Positions 1-10,247 of a DNA stretch of 64,000 nt are shown here, piece after piece (within the stretch, counting starts at the first letter, position 1; the number at the start of each line of letters is the position of its first letter). Both the position numbers and the translations under genes were made by a program. The notes under the pieces were generated by a model. It did not search any database, was not told the DNA's origin, and saw only the letters and a program-made list of their open reading frames with translations. The DNA comes from Chelydra serpentina. Lineage: Eukaryota; Chordata; Testudines; Chelydridae. Location: contig JBAIAC010000008.1 in the NCBI GenBank assembly GCA_037349315.1, forward strand, positions 125,796,001-125,860,000, in the 5' to 3' direction.

Positions 1-342
1 GCCAGGGGCGCCAGCGAAGATCGCGGCATTCCTGCCGCTCCGCTCCCCCAGCTGGGGCGCCGGCGGGGAGCGCTCCGCTCCCCCGGCCGGGGCGCCGGCG
101 GGGAGCGTGGCATGCCCGCGGCCCCAGCCGGGGCGCCGACGGTCAGCATGCCCACCGCCCCGCTCCCCTGGCCGGGGTGCCGGCGGGGAGCGCGGCATGT
201 CCGCAGCCCCGCCGGCGGAGAGCGGTGGTTTGTTTTTTTAATTTAAAAAAACAAAAAACCCCACAAAACCTCTGAGTGCCGCCCCTCTCCAGGTGCCGCC
301 CCAAGCACGTGCTTGGTAGGCTGGGGCCTGGAGCCGGCCCTG
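1..342. mobile_element. 3' portion of a non-autonomous hAT element, GC-rich
   Basis: The right end reads ...GAGCCGGCCCTG at 331-342, matching the right termini of the elements ending at 11582 and 50076 (GCCGGCCCTG). The left end lies outside the window. Positions 1-215 are degenerate tandem units built on the motif GGCCGGGGCGCCGGCGGGGAGCG, spaced roughly 45-60 bp, followed by an A/T-rich spacer (229-263). There is no transposase. The family call comes from shared termini only. Confidence 0.5.
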
Positions 343-904
343 CTGCTAGGTCACTCCAATCCTTGACTCTGGGAGGCAGCCTTACCCTGCTCTGCTATGA
401 GAACCCCCACTCCTGGGCTGTTCATGCACAGCCTCTGGCATGTAAGCTGCTACTTGCAACTGAATGATACTAGCCAATATCTCCGGTCCCAGACACAACC
501 CTTGGAACCTCCATGTTGCAGTGTCCAGTTATGCCCACTGGACGCTGCAAGCTTATATGAGTTCATCAATTTAACAAAGAAACTGATATGTACCAAGACT
601 GTTATTCCAACGGGAGACTCTGACATGCTTCAAACCAAACACACTGCTTCCGGTAGAATAAACAAACAGATTTATTAACTATAAAGATAGATTTTAAGTA
701 ATTATAAGTCAAAGCATAACAAGTCAGAGTAGTTACCAAAATAAAATAAAATATATGCATGCAATCTAAACTCTCAACCCTATTAGACTGGACAGTAACT
801 AGATTAAGCAGTTTTTCTCACCCCACTGGATATTGCAGTCCTTAATATACAGGTTTGGCCCAGGTTTAAGGAACAATCTCCTGTGTTAGAGTCTTGTCTT
901 CTTC
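343..904. other. Unassigned intergenic DNA
   Basis: AT-rich sequence with no convincing coding region. Short open frames have no recognisable protein character. Nothing structural was seen beyond an A-rich stretch near 735-760. Confidence 0.5.
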
Positions 905-907
905 TCA

Positions 908-1201
908 GGGTAGGTCCACACTACCCGCCCGATTCGGCGGGTAGAGATCAATGTTCTGGGATCAATTTATCGCGTCTCATCTGGACGCGATAAATCGATC
1001 CCAGAAGTGCTCCCCGTCGACTGCGGAACTCCTGCTCGGCGAGAGGAGGAAGCGCTGTCGACGGGGGAGCCTGCCTGCGCCGCGTGGACCCACAGTAAGT
1101 AACCTTAGTTCTATCTAGGAAACGTCGACTTCAGCTACGCTATTCTTGTAGCTGAAGTTGCGTTTCCTAGATCGATCCCCCGGCCCAGTGTAGACCAGCC
1201 C
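908..1201. mobile_element. Harbinger-type MITE, copy A
   Basis: A 294-bp element with imperfect terminal inverted repeats: GGGTAGGTCCACACTAC at the left and GTGTAGACCAGCCC at the right. It is flanked by a 3-bp duplication TCA (905-907 and 1202-1204). It has two internal palindromes, a TTTATCGCGTC...GACGCGATAAA hairpin (967-995) and a pair of ~14-bp arms around TTCAGCTACG...GTAGCTGAAG (1129-1160). Copies at 25212-25500, 28698-28994 and 39016-39301 share this architecture. It is non-coding and probably mobilised by a PIF/Harbinger transposase. Confidence 0.85.
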
Positions 1202-1204
1202 TCA

Positions 1205-2658
1205 GTGTCTTGGTTGCTTGCAGCACAGGTGGGGGCAGGAAAAGGGCCCAGTATGTGCCCACTCTGACTGTTTTATACCCTCAGTCCATGTGCTTGTAGA
1301 ACAACTCCAGGCATGTCTGTGGGGCATTGCTGAGTCTCTCCAAGCAAGGATGAGCAATTTCCCTGGTGGGGCCTCATGCAGGTGAGTCATTGCATTGTAG
1401 CTCCCTTGCTGGACAATGGTGTTGATGTATTGTTTGAAACCCCACCTGGGCATTGGTTACTTTCCTTGCTGTTGCCTCTGGGGGGCTAATATCTGGCTGA
1501 TTCCCCCAATTTACAGCATGTTTTAGTGAACACCATACAACACAATTCTCATAACTTCATATGCATTAATGATATACATATATGGATAGAGAAATGACTT
1601 TCAGCAGATCATAACCTTTCCCTTGGTACCTTACAAGGCATGCTTTATATGTAAGATCACAGTTACATGTAAATGAGGAATATGGGGTTTACAGTATGCT
1701 CCCTCAAGGTATAGAATGTCACACTTACCTTCAGATTAAATCCCACTATTTCTGTCTATCAAGGTTAGCTGATGTCTCTTTTCCAGGAGTACACAGTCTA
1801 AACAATCTGATGTTTAATAGGAGAAACTGTTAGTACCTTCAAGTAAAATAACATTTCAATATCCCATTAAAATTATTACAGGAGAAATTTAAATCCAATC
1901 TCTTCGCAGTGCTTTTGCAAGTTCCATCTCACCAATGGTGCTGAAATCTTTGGTCATGTCATCGTAGGAGGTGGTTGAAATTTGGCATTTCCATCACATG
2001 AGGAGTTTTGAAATTTTGTTTAATCCTGAATTGGGAAGAAAAGTCAAAATCTCAGAAATTTTCATGAAACAAAATATTCCAAAAATATTGTTTCAATACA
2101 GCCAAAATGTTCTGTTTTGACTTTATTTTTGTGTTGCATATTACAAATATATACACCATAGAAGCCAAAAATTATAAAGCCAAAGTGAAACGTAGATCAT
2201 TTCCCATAAATATTTTGATGAAATCATGTTCTTGTGAATCATTTAAAGTATTTTCCAATGGAATACTGATCTGTCCGATTTGGTTTTTTTTTTAAACCAG
2301 CTCTCATTATCCTGTTGCAGAAGCTGTACTGGGCCAGGAGGATGCTGCTTCTTGATGCTGTGCTGTGGTGTCATTGTCCTTCTTATCTGTTCTATTGCTG
2401 CTCCTGTTGAGATGAGATGAATAGGCTGAACCAAGGGCATAAGCATAAGAAAGTGAGCGTGCATGCATAAGAGCAAGAGTAGGTGTGAGTGAGCACATAG
2501 GAGCATAAAAATATGAGAATAAAGGTGTGTGAGCCTGTGCGCATCTGAGTCCAGAGTAATTTATATGCCTCTTTCCACAGTCTCACTGAAGGTGGGAGGC
2601 ACACCTCTTTCAGGACTTGGCTGGATTGAAATATCAGCCACTGCCACCTTTCACTGGC
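1205..2658. other. Unassigned intergenic DNA
   Basis: AT-rich, no supportable gene. Short frames at 1202-1453, 2107-2295 and 2243-2604 look random. It contains no repeat I could name with confidence. Confidence 0.5.
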
Positions 2659-2924
2659 TGAGGGCTTGGCTACACTTGCTTTGAGTTAAACCAGCCTTCG
2701 GGAGCGCGGTAGGGAAAGCGCTCCAGTCTGTCCACACTGACAGCTGCAAGCGCACTGGCGTGGCCACATTCGCAGCACTTGAAGCGGCATTGGGAGTGGT
2801 GCATTATGGGCAGCTATCCCACAGAGCACCTCTTCCCATTCTGGCGTCGTAGGTTGTGGGAAGGGGGCGTGGAGTGCGGGGCATTCTGGGTCCTGTCCCA
2901 ACGCTCTGTGATGCATTGGTTCGC

Positions 2925-4367
2925 ATGCCAGCAATCCCTGTGCTTCCGCCCACATTGGGCGCCATCTTTCAACAGTTTCTGTGCTGCGTGCTCTGTCTTC
3001 CCTTTCGATCTGCTGGAATGAAGCCCAAACTGCTGAGGAATACGCTGACGAGTCTCGCCAGCACGTCTCGTTTAGCATTCGAGCTACTCCTTAAGATCCA
3101 AAGTGACAGTGAGGAGTCCGACGATATCGAGTCGTGTAACACATACAACACAAAATTGCTTGTTTCATTCATGGACATGATCTCCATCGTGGAACGCCGC
3201 TTTTGGGCTCAGGAAACAAGCACTGAATGGTGGGATCACATCGTTCTGCAAGTCTGGGATGACAAGCAGCGGCTGCAGAACTTTCATGGGACTGTGTGCT
3301 GAGCTCGCCCCCCACTCTGCGGCGCAAGGACACGAATTTAGAGCTGCCCTGATGGTGGAGAAGTGGGTGGCTATTGCAATCTGGAAGCTGGCAACTCCAG
3401 ACAGCTATCAATCGGTTGCTAACCAGTTTGGAGTGGGAAAGTCGACCGTTGGAATCATGTTGATGCAAGTTTTCAGGGCCATTAATCGCATCCTGCTCAG
3501 AAGAACTGTGACTCCGGGTAACATGCATGACATTGTGGCTGGCTTTGAACAAACGGGTTTCCCTAACTGCGGAGGGGCGATAGATGGGATGCATATTCCT
3601 ATTTTGACACCTTTCCACCTAGCCTCCGAGTACGTTAACCGAAAGGGGTATTTCTCCATGGTTCTCCAGGTGCTTGTTGATCACCGGGGGAGTTTCATTG
3701 ACATTAACGCAGGCAGGCCCGGAAGTAGGGTGACCAGAAAGCAATTGTGAAAAATTGGGATGGGGGTGGTGGGTAATAGGAGCCTATATAAGAAAAAGAC
3801 CTAAAAATCAGGACTGTCCCTGTAAAATCGGGACATCTGGTCACCCTACCTGGAAGGGTGCATGACACACGCATATTTCGGAACTCTGGCCTGTTCAGGA
3901 AGCTGCAAGCCGGGACTTTTTTCCCAGACCAGAAGATCACCGTAGGGGAAGTCGAAATGCCCATTGTGATCCTTGGAGACCCCGCGTACCCTTTAATGCC
4001 GTGGCTCATGAAACCCTACACAGGGAGCCTTGACAGCAGCAAGGAACGGTTCAACTACAGGCTGAGCCAGTGCCGAATGACTGTGGAGTGTGCTTTTGGC
4101 CATTTGAAGGGCTGCTGGCGATCTCTATATGGGAAACTGGACTTGGCCGAAGACAGCATCCCCGTGGTTATATCCGTGTGCTTTACCATCCATAACATTT
4201 GTGAAGGGAAGGGTGAAAGATTCACTCAGGCATGGGCCTCAGAGGTTCAACACCTGGAGGCTGAATTTGCACAGCCAGAGAGCAGGGCTATTAGAGGGGC
4301 CCAGCGTGGGGCTGCAAGGATTAGGGATGCCTTGAGGGAGAAATTTGAGGCTGAAAACCACCAGTAA
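2925..4367 (+). pseudogene. PIF/Harbinger (HARBI1-like) DDE transposase, disrupted
   Basis: HARBI1-type nucleases cut and join transposon ends through a DDE catalytic triad, working with a SANT-domain partner. Reading from ATG 2925 the N-terminal part stays open to about 3285 (STEWWDHIVLQVWDD at its end). The frame then shifts, and at 3259-3725 the other frame gives LATPDSYQSVANQFGVGKST and GAIDGMHIPI; the first catalytic Asp is at 3583-3585. Within 3314-3340 a third frame reads LRRKDTN, so there are small compensating indels. The second Asp (MHDTRIF, 3864-3866) and the Glu (MTVECAFG, 4086-4088) lie beyond the MITE insertion; GDPAYPLMPWL is in the same part. The MITE plus its 8-bp duplication adds 131 bp, which accounts exactly for the last frame change. 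The stop is TAA at 4365-4367. Clearly non-functional; residues of all three catalytic positions persist. Confidence 0.92.
3726..3848. mobile_element. Short hAT-like MITE (TAGGGTGACC family), copy 1, inside Harbinger transposase
   Basis: A 123-bp element starting TAGGGTGACCAGA and ending ATCTGGTCACCCTA. It is flanked by an 8-bp duplication, CCCGGAAG (3718-3725) and CCTGGAAG (3849-3856), differing at one base. The interior is an imperfect hairpin (ATAGGAGCCTATATAAGAAA; GGGACTGTCCCTGTA). Four further copies (9633, 15634, 44971, 48752) share ends, length and 8-bp duplications. The 8-bp duplication suggests a hAT-type transposase; family naming is inferred. Confidence 0.88.
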
Positions 4368-4472
4368 TGTCTGGTGCCCTGCACGGGAGTTAAGTGCAGT
4401 GGCTGTGTTTGGTACATTGAATTGTAGTGCTTCTTGCTTTCCTGGGCTAAGGTATATTTTGCTTTATGCACT

Positions 4473-4531
4473 AATAAAGCATGTTTTCAAAAGTGAAAAA
4501 CTCCATTTATTGAAAAGAAAATGCATTTATT
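4473..4531. promoter_or_regulatory. Convergent polyadenylation signals of the Harbinger genes
   Basis: AATAAA on + at 4473-4478 lies about 105 bp after the transposase stop codon. TTTATT (AATAAA on the minus strand) occurs at 4506-4511 and 4526-4531, 70-95 bp beyond the end of the minus-strand SANT gene. The two transcripts would therefore end in an overlapping ~60-bp zone. Confidence 0.6.
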
Positions 4532-4599
4532 GGGGAAAAAAACAAAGTAACACATCAATACCAGAGGGTGGCAAGAGAGTGGGGTGGGGACCGGTTCAC

Positions 4600-6372
4600 T
4601 CATAGACTTGAGTTTGTCCTGATTTCATACTCTGGAATCCCGTCTGGAGTGCTGTGCACTGAGTGCTGCACTTCAGGATGGCTATAAGGCATGTTGAGCG
4701 CGGTTGAGTGCAGTGGATAAGGGTCGTAGTTTTCATGGGTGGATGGTGAAGCTCGGGGTGTAGGAGGCAGCTGGGGGTAGTAAGAACCTGGATATTGGGG
4801 AAAGTGGTTTGGATGAGACATGGGGGCACAAGGGAAAGAGTTTTGGGACAAGGGCTGCGGTGTGGGGCGAGCACTGTAGTGCTCCGCCTGCATGGCGACG
4901 AGCGCCTGGATAGAGTCTGCTTGCTGCTCCATTATGCTGATCAGCCGATCCGTGCTTTGCTGCCGGAGCACCGCATTTTGCTGCCAGTGATCCTCATTCT
5001 TATGGCAGATCCTCCTTTCACTCTCCCCCCACTTCTGTGCCTTTAGATTCTCGCTCACAGACTACTGCATAACTTCCTGCAGCATGTCTTCTTTGCTTTT
5101 ACGCTTCCTTTTCCTGAGTCTTTGCAGTCTCTTGGATGGTGATAAGATGGACGGCTGAGATATCAAGGTTGCACCTGTAAAAGCAAAATGCAACACTTAA
5201 CAGAGGAAGCATTGTACACACCAGACAGAGCAATGATTCCCCCGCACTTAAGGAGGGAAATCACAGTCCATACAAAACCATACTTTGCCTGTCCCAAAAA
5301 GAGCACACATAATCCACGGGAGCCCCAGAAATGGTGAGTAAGCATAGGGTTAAGGGGGACTGATTGTTTCATGGCTGTACTGTCCTCTGGGTTTCTGTGC
5401 CTTGGGGAGAGCCAACAGCTACAGGGGACACCTACACTAAACACTGTCCCAACATTCTCCACAGGAGCTCGTCCTGGAAGATATCTCGCTGCTGAGGGTG
5501 ACCGGGGAATCAAGGGAGGGTCTTCTACTACAATGCGGCTTCCGCTCTGGCCCATACGCAGCTTGCCTGTGTGCAGCAATGGTCCCCCCACCCCTCGTGG
5601 CAGAGTGGCGTGGACACGTTAGCCTGACTGGGACAAGAACCATGCTGGGTCTCCCAATAAACCTGCGCATGCGCATTGCCCACGTTCTGGCTGAGACTTT
5701 TGAAGAGATCACCGATGCCGATTGCCACGATGTGAGAGAGCACATCAATGCACTATTCTGCATCTAGGCATGCATGCAGCCCTTACCCTCCTCACCCAAA
5801 GAGCCCGCACCTAAAAACTTCCTTCCCGAAAAAAAAAGCCGCTTACCGGGAACCTCCTCTGGTGTTTGTCCTTCCCCAAGCACCGGACGCCGTGACTGGC
5901 TGCCTTCCTCCTGGCTTGAGAAGAGCTCCTGGCTGCATGCCTCAAGGGATTCCGGGGTGTCTCCCCCCACCTCAGCACCCTCACTCAGGCTTTCGTCCGC
6001 CTTCTTCTCCCCACTTGTTGTGCTGGGCTCGGCAGTGTCCATGTTGGTCGTTGGAGCAGAGGTGGGATCACCCCCAAGTATTGCGTCCAGCTCTTTGTAG
6101 AATTTGCAGGTCGTGGGGGCAGCACCGGAGCGGCCATTTGCCTCGCGGGCTTTGTGGTAGGCATTCCGCAGCTCCTTCACTTTAACCCGACACTGCACCA
6201 CATCCTGGTCACGGCCCCTTTCTGTTATGGCCCTTGATATGTGCCCGAAGGTATCGTAATTCCTACAGCTGGAGCGCAGCTGGGACTGCACAACTTCCTC
6301 CCCTCAAACACTGATGAGGTCCAGCACCTCTCTATTGCTCCATACTGGGGATCGCCTGGCGCGAGGAGGCAT
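4600..6372 (-). pseudogene. SANT/Myb-like (trihelix) partner protein of Harbinger, two exons, disrupted
   Basis: PIF/Harbinger elements carry a second gene for a SANT/Myb-like protein that helps the transposase bind the ends. Exon 1 runs 6372 to 5847 from ATG 6372-6370 (MPPRARRSPVWSNREVLDLI). The trihelix-like motif follows (YDTFGHISRAITERG; QCRVKVKELRNAYHKAREA; KFYKELDAILGGDP), then an acidic Ser/Glu-rich linker. A donor GTAAGC (5846-5841) pairs with an acceptor TTACAG (5180-5175), and the junction restores a Gly codon in frame. Exon 2 runs 5174 to 4600 with a basic patch (KRLQRLRKRKRKSK) and a helical stretch (LRQQSTDRLISIMEQQADSI), then a Pro/Tyr-rich tail. Two in-frame stops break it: TGA at 6304-6306, where a Trp would be expected, and TAG at 5062-5064. 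The intact intended product would be ~366 codons. Confidence 0.85.
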
Positions 6373-6764
6373 GGTCACCTGGAAAGATGCGCTGAGAGCA
6401 CTCCACGCCTGGCTGAGCAAACAGGAAGGTGATTTTCAAAATTCCCAGGGAATTTAAAGGGTCTGATGGTTGGTCACCTGAGGACAGGGCAGCAGAGTTC
6501 AAAAGTGATGACCAGAGTGGCTAGAACAGGCATTGTGGGACACTTCCGGAGGCCAATCAGAGTGCATTAGGTGTCCACGCTTGCACTGCGGCGCTCCAGC
6601 GAGAGCGCAACAAGCGTTATTCCTCTCAGGGAGGTGGAGGACCAGGAGCACTCCAGGTGTGGAGTCAGAGCGCCCTTGTGCCTTTCCAGTGTGGACGGGT
6701 AGCAAGGTAGAGCGCTCTTGGTGGCTTTATTGCGCTATAACGTGCAAGTGTAGCCAAGCCCTGA

Positions 6765-6967
6765 ATGCCTTCATTGGCTGGTAATTGGCAGCTTCAGCTC
6801 ATGAATATGCAATTTACTAATGCATATGCAGCAGGGTTGTAATTCTTTAACTTCATGGATAATTGCTTTTGGGTTTGTGACAGGAAATTCTCAGAACATC
6901 TTGAAAGAGAGTTAAAATGCTATTTTTATTTTATTCAGTTCATTTTCTGATACATTACTTTACTTTC
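6765..6967. other. Unassigned intergenic DNA
   Basis: AT-rich flank to the right of the Harbinger element; no feature seen. Confidence 0.4.
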
Positions 6968-7064
6968 ATAGCTCCAGCTCTGGAGTCGGTTCCTATACAA
7001 GGAGCCGCATATTAACTTCTGAAGAGCCGCATGCGGCTCCAGAGCCCCAGGCTGGCCACCCCTG
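6968..7064. mobile_element. hAT-type element fragment (right end)
   Basis: The segment contains GAGCCGCATGCGGCTCC and ends with CTGGCCACCCCTGG, whose complement CCAGGGGTGGCCAG is the kind of terminus seen in hAT (Charlie-like) elements. No matching left end was located, so this is probably a truncated copy. Confidence 0.4.
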
Positions 7065-7589
7065 GGTTAGTAGGAGTTGAAATTCTGTTTCAAATGAAGC
7101 CAGACACAGCTATTTCCTATATAAGTCTTTCAACCCTTAAACTGGTCTCTTTTAAATTTAAATTATTCTTAAAGAAAGTCTTTACACTTAAATGGTCATC
7201 GAAGAAGTTACTGCCCTTTCTTCCTACCAACTATGGAGAGGTTCTTGTCGGCCTGAGCTCAGTAAGCAATTGCTTAAGCTTTGCCAGACAACGATTTAAT
7301 TATCCAATTAATATAAATTTGTATACTCATACCATAGTAACCAGTTGTGCCATCAAAGACCTTGCTATACTTGTACATAAAACATCTTAGTAGTCACATA
7401 ACAATGGTTTCAGGCAGTTATTATATGAAGATTTGCATTTAGATATAAAACATTTACAAATAAACATCTCAAAGGAAGCTTATGCCATCTTAAGCATTTG
7501 AGGACCAATAAAGTATCATATGCTAGAGGTCTCATTCTGCCAGTACAAAAATATTTCAATAACTTATAGATGACAGTTTCCTAACTTAA
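7065..7589. other. Unassigned intergenic DNA
   Basis: AT-rich. The frame at 7031-7390 has no recognisable protein features. It may include more of the CR1 copy that becomes recognisable near 7590. Confidence 0.4.
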
Positions 7590-8387
7590 ATAGTGTTGCA
7601 TCTAATACAGGGGAATTCTGTTTTAGACTTCATCTTCACAGATAAGAGGAATTGATATCTGAACTAAAAATTAGTGGTAGATCAGGTGCAAGTGATCATG
7701 TCTTGATTACATTTAATATGTGCAAACAGAATAAAGTCTAAATCTGTAATATATGTACTTGGTGGTTTAAAAAGGCCAGTTTCACAAAGTTGAAAACAAT
7801 TATGTGCCAAATCAGCTAGAAGAATGTATTTAAACAGAAAAAAATGTGAATAATAACTGGAAACTGCTTAAGAACACCTTACAAGATGCTCACAAAACAA
7901 CAATCCATTTTACTAGATGCCCAAAAAGCTACAGTTAAGAAAGAAGATTATGCTAGTTAAAAATCCAGCCCAATTTAGAAGGGAAGTGAAAGCAGCTATA
8001 CATTTTTTTAAAAGTCTCAATATAGTACATAATGAATGGGGAAAGTTGATTGCAGTTAATATAAATTAGAAGATATGAAGGATGGAAAATTGATAAGGGA
8101 AGCCAAAAGACACAAGGTGAAATATATGGCCAGCAAAATTCAAGATAATAACAAGGAGGGGTTAAGTACATGAAGAACAAAAGTGGTTAATTACTAGATA
8201 AACATGGTAGAATTGTCAATAATAGAATTGGCAGAAAAGGCAGAAATGTTCAATAAATATTTCTGTTCTGTATTTGGGAGAAAAAGTAGATGTGGTCTGT
8301 GATGCAGCAGGGAGTGGGAAGGATTTGACCTGGGAATGTTGCGGGGGAGTTTCATTGGGGATGGGAGACTTTCCTTGAGGGAAGATA

Positions 8388-8389
<2 letters not shown>

Positions 8390-8418
<29 letters not shown>
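8390..8418. repeat. (TA)n microsatellite
   Basis: Twenty-nine bases of uninterrupted alternating TA at the 3' tail of the SINE on the opposite strand, probably grown from the SINE tail. Confidence 0.95.
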
Positions 8419-8420
<2 letters not shown>

Positions 8421-8617
8421 AGATATGCCTATGTCATAGAACTGGAAGGACCTTGAAAGGTCATCGAGTCCAGTCCCCTGCCTTCACTAGCAGGACCAAG
8501 TACTGTCCCCTGACAGATTTTTTGCCCCAGATCCCTAAATTGCCCCCTCAAGGATTGAACTCACAACCCTAGGTTTAGCAGGCCAATGCTCAAACCACTG
8601 AGCTATCCCTCCCACCC
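8419..8617 (-). mobile_element. tRNA-derived SINE (Cry/tortoise pol III type) with CR1-like tail
   Basis: Read on the minus strand, the head starts GGGATAGCTCAGTGG. It has an A box TAGCTCAGTGG (8605-8595) and a B box GAGTTCAATCC (8562-8552), spaced as in a tRNA promoter. The 3' part (GACTCGATGACC, TTCAAGGTCCTTCCAGTTCT) resembles the CR1 3' end. Turtle SINEs of the Cry type are known to combine a tRNA-Lys-like head with a CR1 tail. It is not a functional tRNA gene, because the acceptor stem cannot close. Confidence 0.85.
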
Positions 8618-9265
8618 CGAGCCTGTAAGCTGAGCCAGGAGGGGGGTTGGAGCGTAGTGACACCTTCTGCCAGGGAAACTGGACAAAGGCTGGAGGAGGA
8701 GCTGGGGGGAGGCTGGGTGAGACGGCTGGAGGGGTTTCCAGTTTGGAGTTGGCTGGGGAAGAGGAGGGAGCCCCAGGGCTGTGGTCTAATCTCCCTGCCC
8801 CCCAGAAGGACCTGACTGAGTGGTCCTGTTTGTGCCTACAAGCTCTGGTTTGGACTGTGTTCCTGTCATCTAATAAACCTTCTGTTCTATTGTCTGGCTG
8901 AGAGTCACAGTGAATCGCATGAAGTGGGGGTGCAGGGCCCTGATACCCCCTCACGCCGTGACATAGTCATATAATACAATGACGGTATACTTTCCATTCC
9001 TACAGTAACTATGGATGTTGTTACACATCAGCTATGAAAATCAGATGTTTTAAAGTCAGCAGGTCCAGCTAACTTGCATCCAAGAATTGTAAAAGAGCTG
9101 ATTAAGGTGCTGGATTGTTAATGTTGATTTTCAGTAAAGTCTTGGAACACTGGGGAGGTTCCAGAGGACTGGAAGAAAATTAATGTTGCACCAATATTTT
9201 TAAAGAATAAACAGGATAAACAGGACCTGGCTGGGCAAAGAGATCGAGTAAATAGGCCCCCTTTG

Positions 9266-9554
9266 AGTTTGTTTGATATATTTCACATCACATCTTAAGC
9301 ATCACTCTCTTTGGAATATTGTAAATAAAGAGCATCCTCACATTCTTTTACCCAGACAGGTCTCTTCTGAAAAACATACCTTACAAAGTTTGTTTTCTTG
9401 AGATAAAGATCACATCTATACCAGACTAATATCTTATAGAAGAAGTGTGTGTCTTGGTTTTTTAGAAGACGCTTTTGTTGATTGTTTCTTATGGTAAAAT
9501 GATTCCTAGATTTACAACCTGCCATTTACAATACATTTAAAATTTGCAATTAAA
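9266..9554. other. Unassigned intergenic DNA
   Basis: AT-rich gap between two CR1 copies of opposite orientation. No gene or named repeat seen. Confidence 0.4.
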
Positions 9555-10247
9555 GACGTAAGAATGGCCATACTGGGTCAGACTAATGGTCCATCTAGCC
9601 CAGTATCGTCTCTTCTAACACTGGCCAATGCCTAGGGTGACCAGATAGCAACTGTGAAAAAACGGGGCGGGGGGGAATAGGCGCCTATATAAGAAAAAGT
9701 TCCCAAAAACGGGACTGTTCCTATAAAAATGGAACATCTGGTCACCCTACCAATCCCAGATGCTTCAAAGGGAATGAACAGAACAGGGCAATCATCAAGT
9801 GATCCATCCCCGGTCATCCAGTCTCAGAATTGGCGGTCAGAGGCTTAGGAACATGTAGAGCATGGAGTTGCATCCCTGACCATCTTGGCTAATAGCCATT
9901 GATGGACCTAACCTCCATGAACTTATCTAATTCCTCTTTTAACCCAATTATAGTTTTGGCCATAACAACATCCCCTGGCAACAAGTTCCAAAGATTGACT
10001 GGGCATTGTGTGAAGAAATACTTCCTTTTGTTGGTTTTAAACTGCCTCGTATTCATTTCATTGGGTGACCCCTAGTTCTTGTGTTATGTGAAGGGGTAAA
10101 TAACACTTCCTTATTCACTTTCTCCACATAATTAATTATTTTATAGACCTCTATCATATCCCCCTTAGTCATCTCTTTTCCAAGCTGAACAGACCCAGTA
10201 TTTTTAATCACTCCTCATATTGAAGCTGTTCCATACCCTTAATCATT
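9555..10247 (-). mobile_element. CR1 LINE 3' region, minus strand, with MITE insertion
   Basis: On + it reads 'gccatactgggtcagactaa', 'tggtccatctagcccagtat', 'ctaattcctcttttaaccca', 'cctctatcatatccccctta', 'ccaagctgaacagacccagt'. This is the antisense of the CR1 ORF2 C-terminus and 3' UTR, also seen at 56540-57700. The copy breaks off near 10247. A 117-bp MITE interrupts it at 9633-9749. Confidence 0.85.
9633..9749. mobile_element. Short hAT-like MITE (TAGGGTGACC family), copy 2
   Basis: Starts TAGGGTGACCAGATAGC and ends CATCTGGTCACCCTA. It is flanked by CCAATGCC (9625-9632) and CCAATCCC (9750-9757), an 8-bp duplication with one mismatch. It sits inside the CR1 copy. Confidence 0.88.

Larger units (their letters stand above)
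2662..6761 (+). mobile_element. Complete PIF/Harbinger DNA transposon (two-gene, 4.1 kb)
   Basis: Both ends are present. The left terminus GGGCTTGGCTACACTTGC (2662-2679) is the exact inverted complement of the right terminus GCAAGTGTAGCCAAGCCC (6744-6761). The element is flanked by a 3-bp target duplication TGA (2659-2661 and 6762-6764), as expected for PIF/Harbinger (3-bp TWA-like sites). Inside are the two genes of the superfamily in convergent orientation: a DDE transposase on + (2925-4367) and a SANT/Myb-like DNA-binding partner on - (6372-4600), with their polyadenylation signals back to back near 4473-4531. Both genes are disabled. A hAT-like MITE (3726-3848) interrupts the transposase. 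The TIRs resemble those of the ~290-bp MITEs elsewhere in the window (GGGCTGGTCTACACTAC), so this lineage or a relative may have mobilised them. Confidence 0.93.
8298..8963 (+). mobile_element. Solo LTR inserted in CR1
   Basis: The unit begins TGTGATGCAGC and ends CACGCCGTGACA, giving TG...CA with an inverted TGT.A/T.ACA. It is flanked by a 5-bp near-duplication TGGTC (8293-8297) and TAGTC (8964-8968). A polyadenylation signal AATAAA at 8872-8877 lies near the 3' end, consistent with an R/U5 boundary. Both flanks are CR1. No internal retroviral coding sequence is present, so this is a solo LTR. A SINE and a TA run interrupt it. Confidence 0.7.
7590..9265 (+). mobile_element. CR1 LINE fragment (ORF2 interior), interrupted by a solo LTR
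   Basis: 7590-8292 matches the CR1 ORF2 region between endonuclease and RT as I know it from reptile genomes: gaactaaaaattagtggtag, gtgcaagtgatcatg, and 'ttcaataaatatttctgttc' near the break. The match resumes at 8964 with 'gtcagcaggtccagctaact', 'ttgcatccaagaattgtaaa', 'ggaacactggggaggttcca' and 'gaggactggaagaaaattaa', which are successive CR1 segments. The gap is exactly the LTR unit 8298-8963. The copy is full of stops and is truncated at both ends. Confidence 0.8.

Noticed and set aside
8552..8617. tRNA-like A and B boxes on the minus strand
   Set aside because: No closing acceptor stem, and the sequence continues into a CR1-like tail: it is a SINE, not a tRNA gene.
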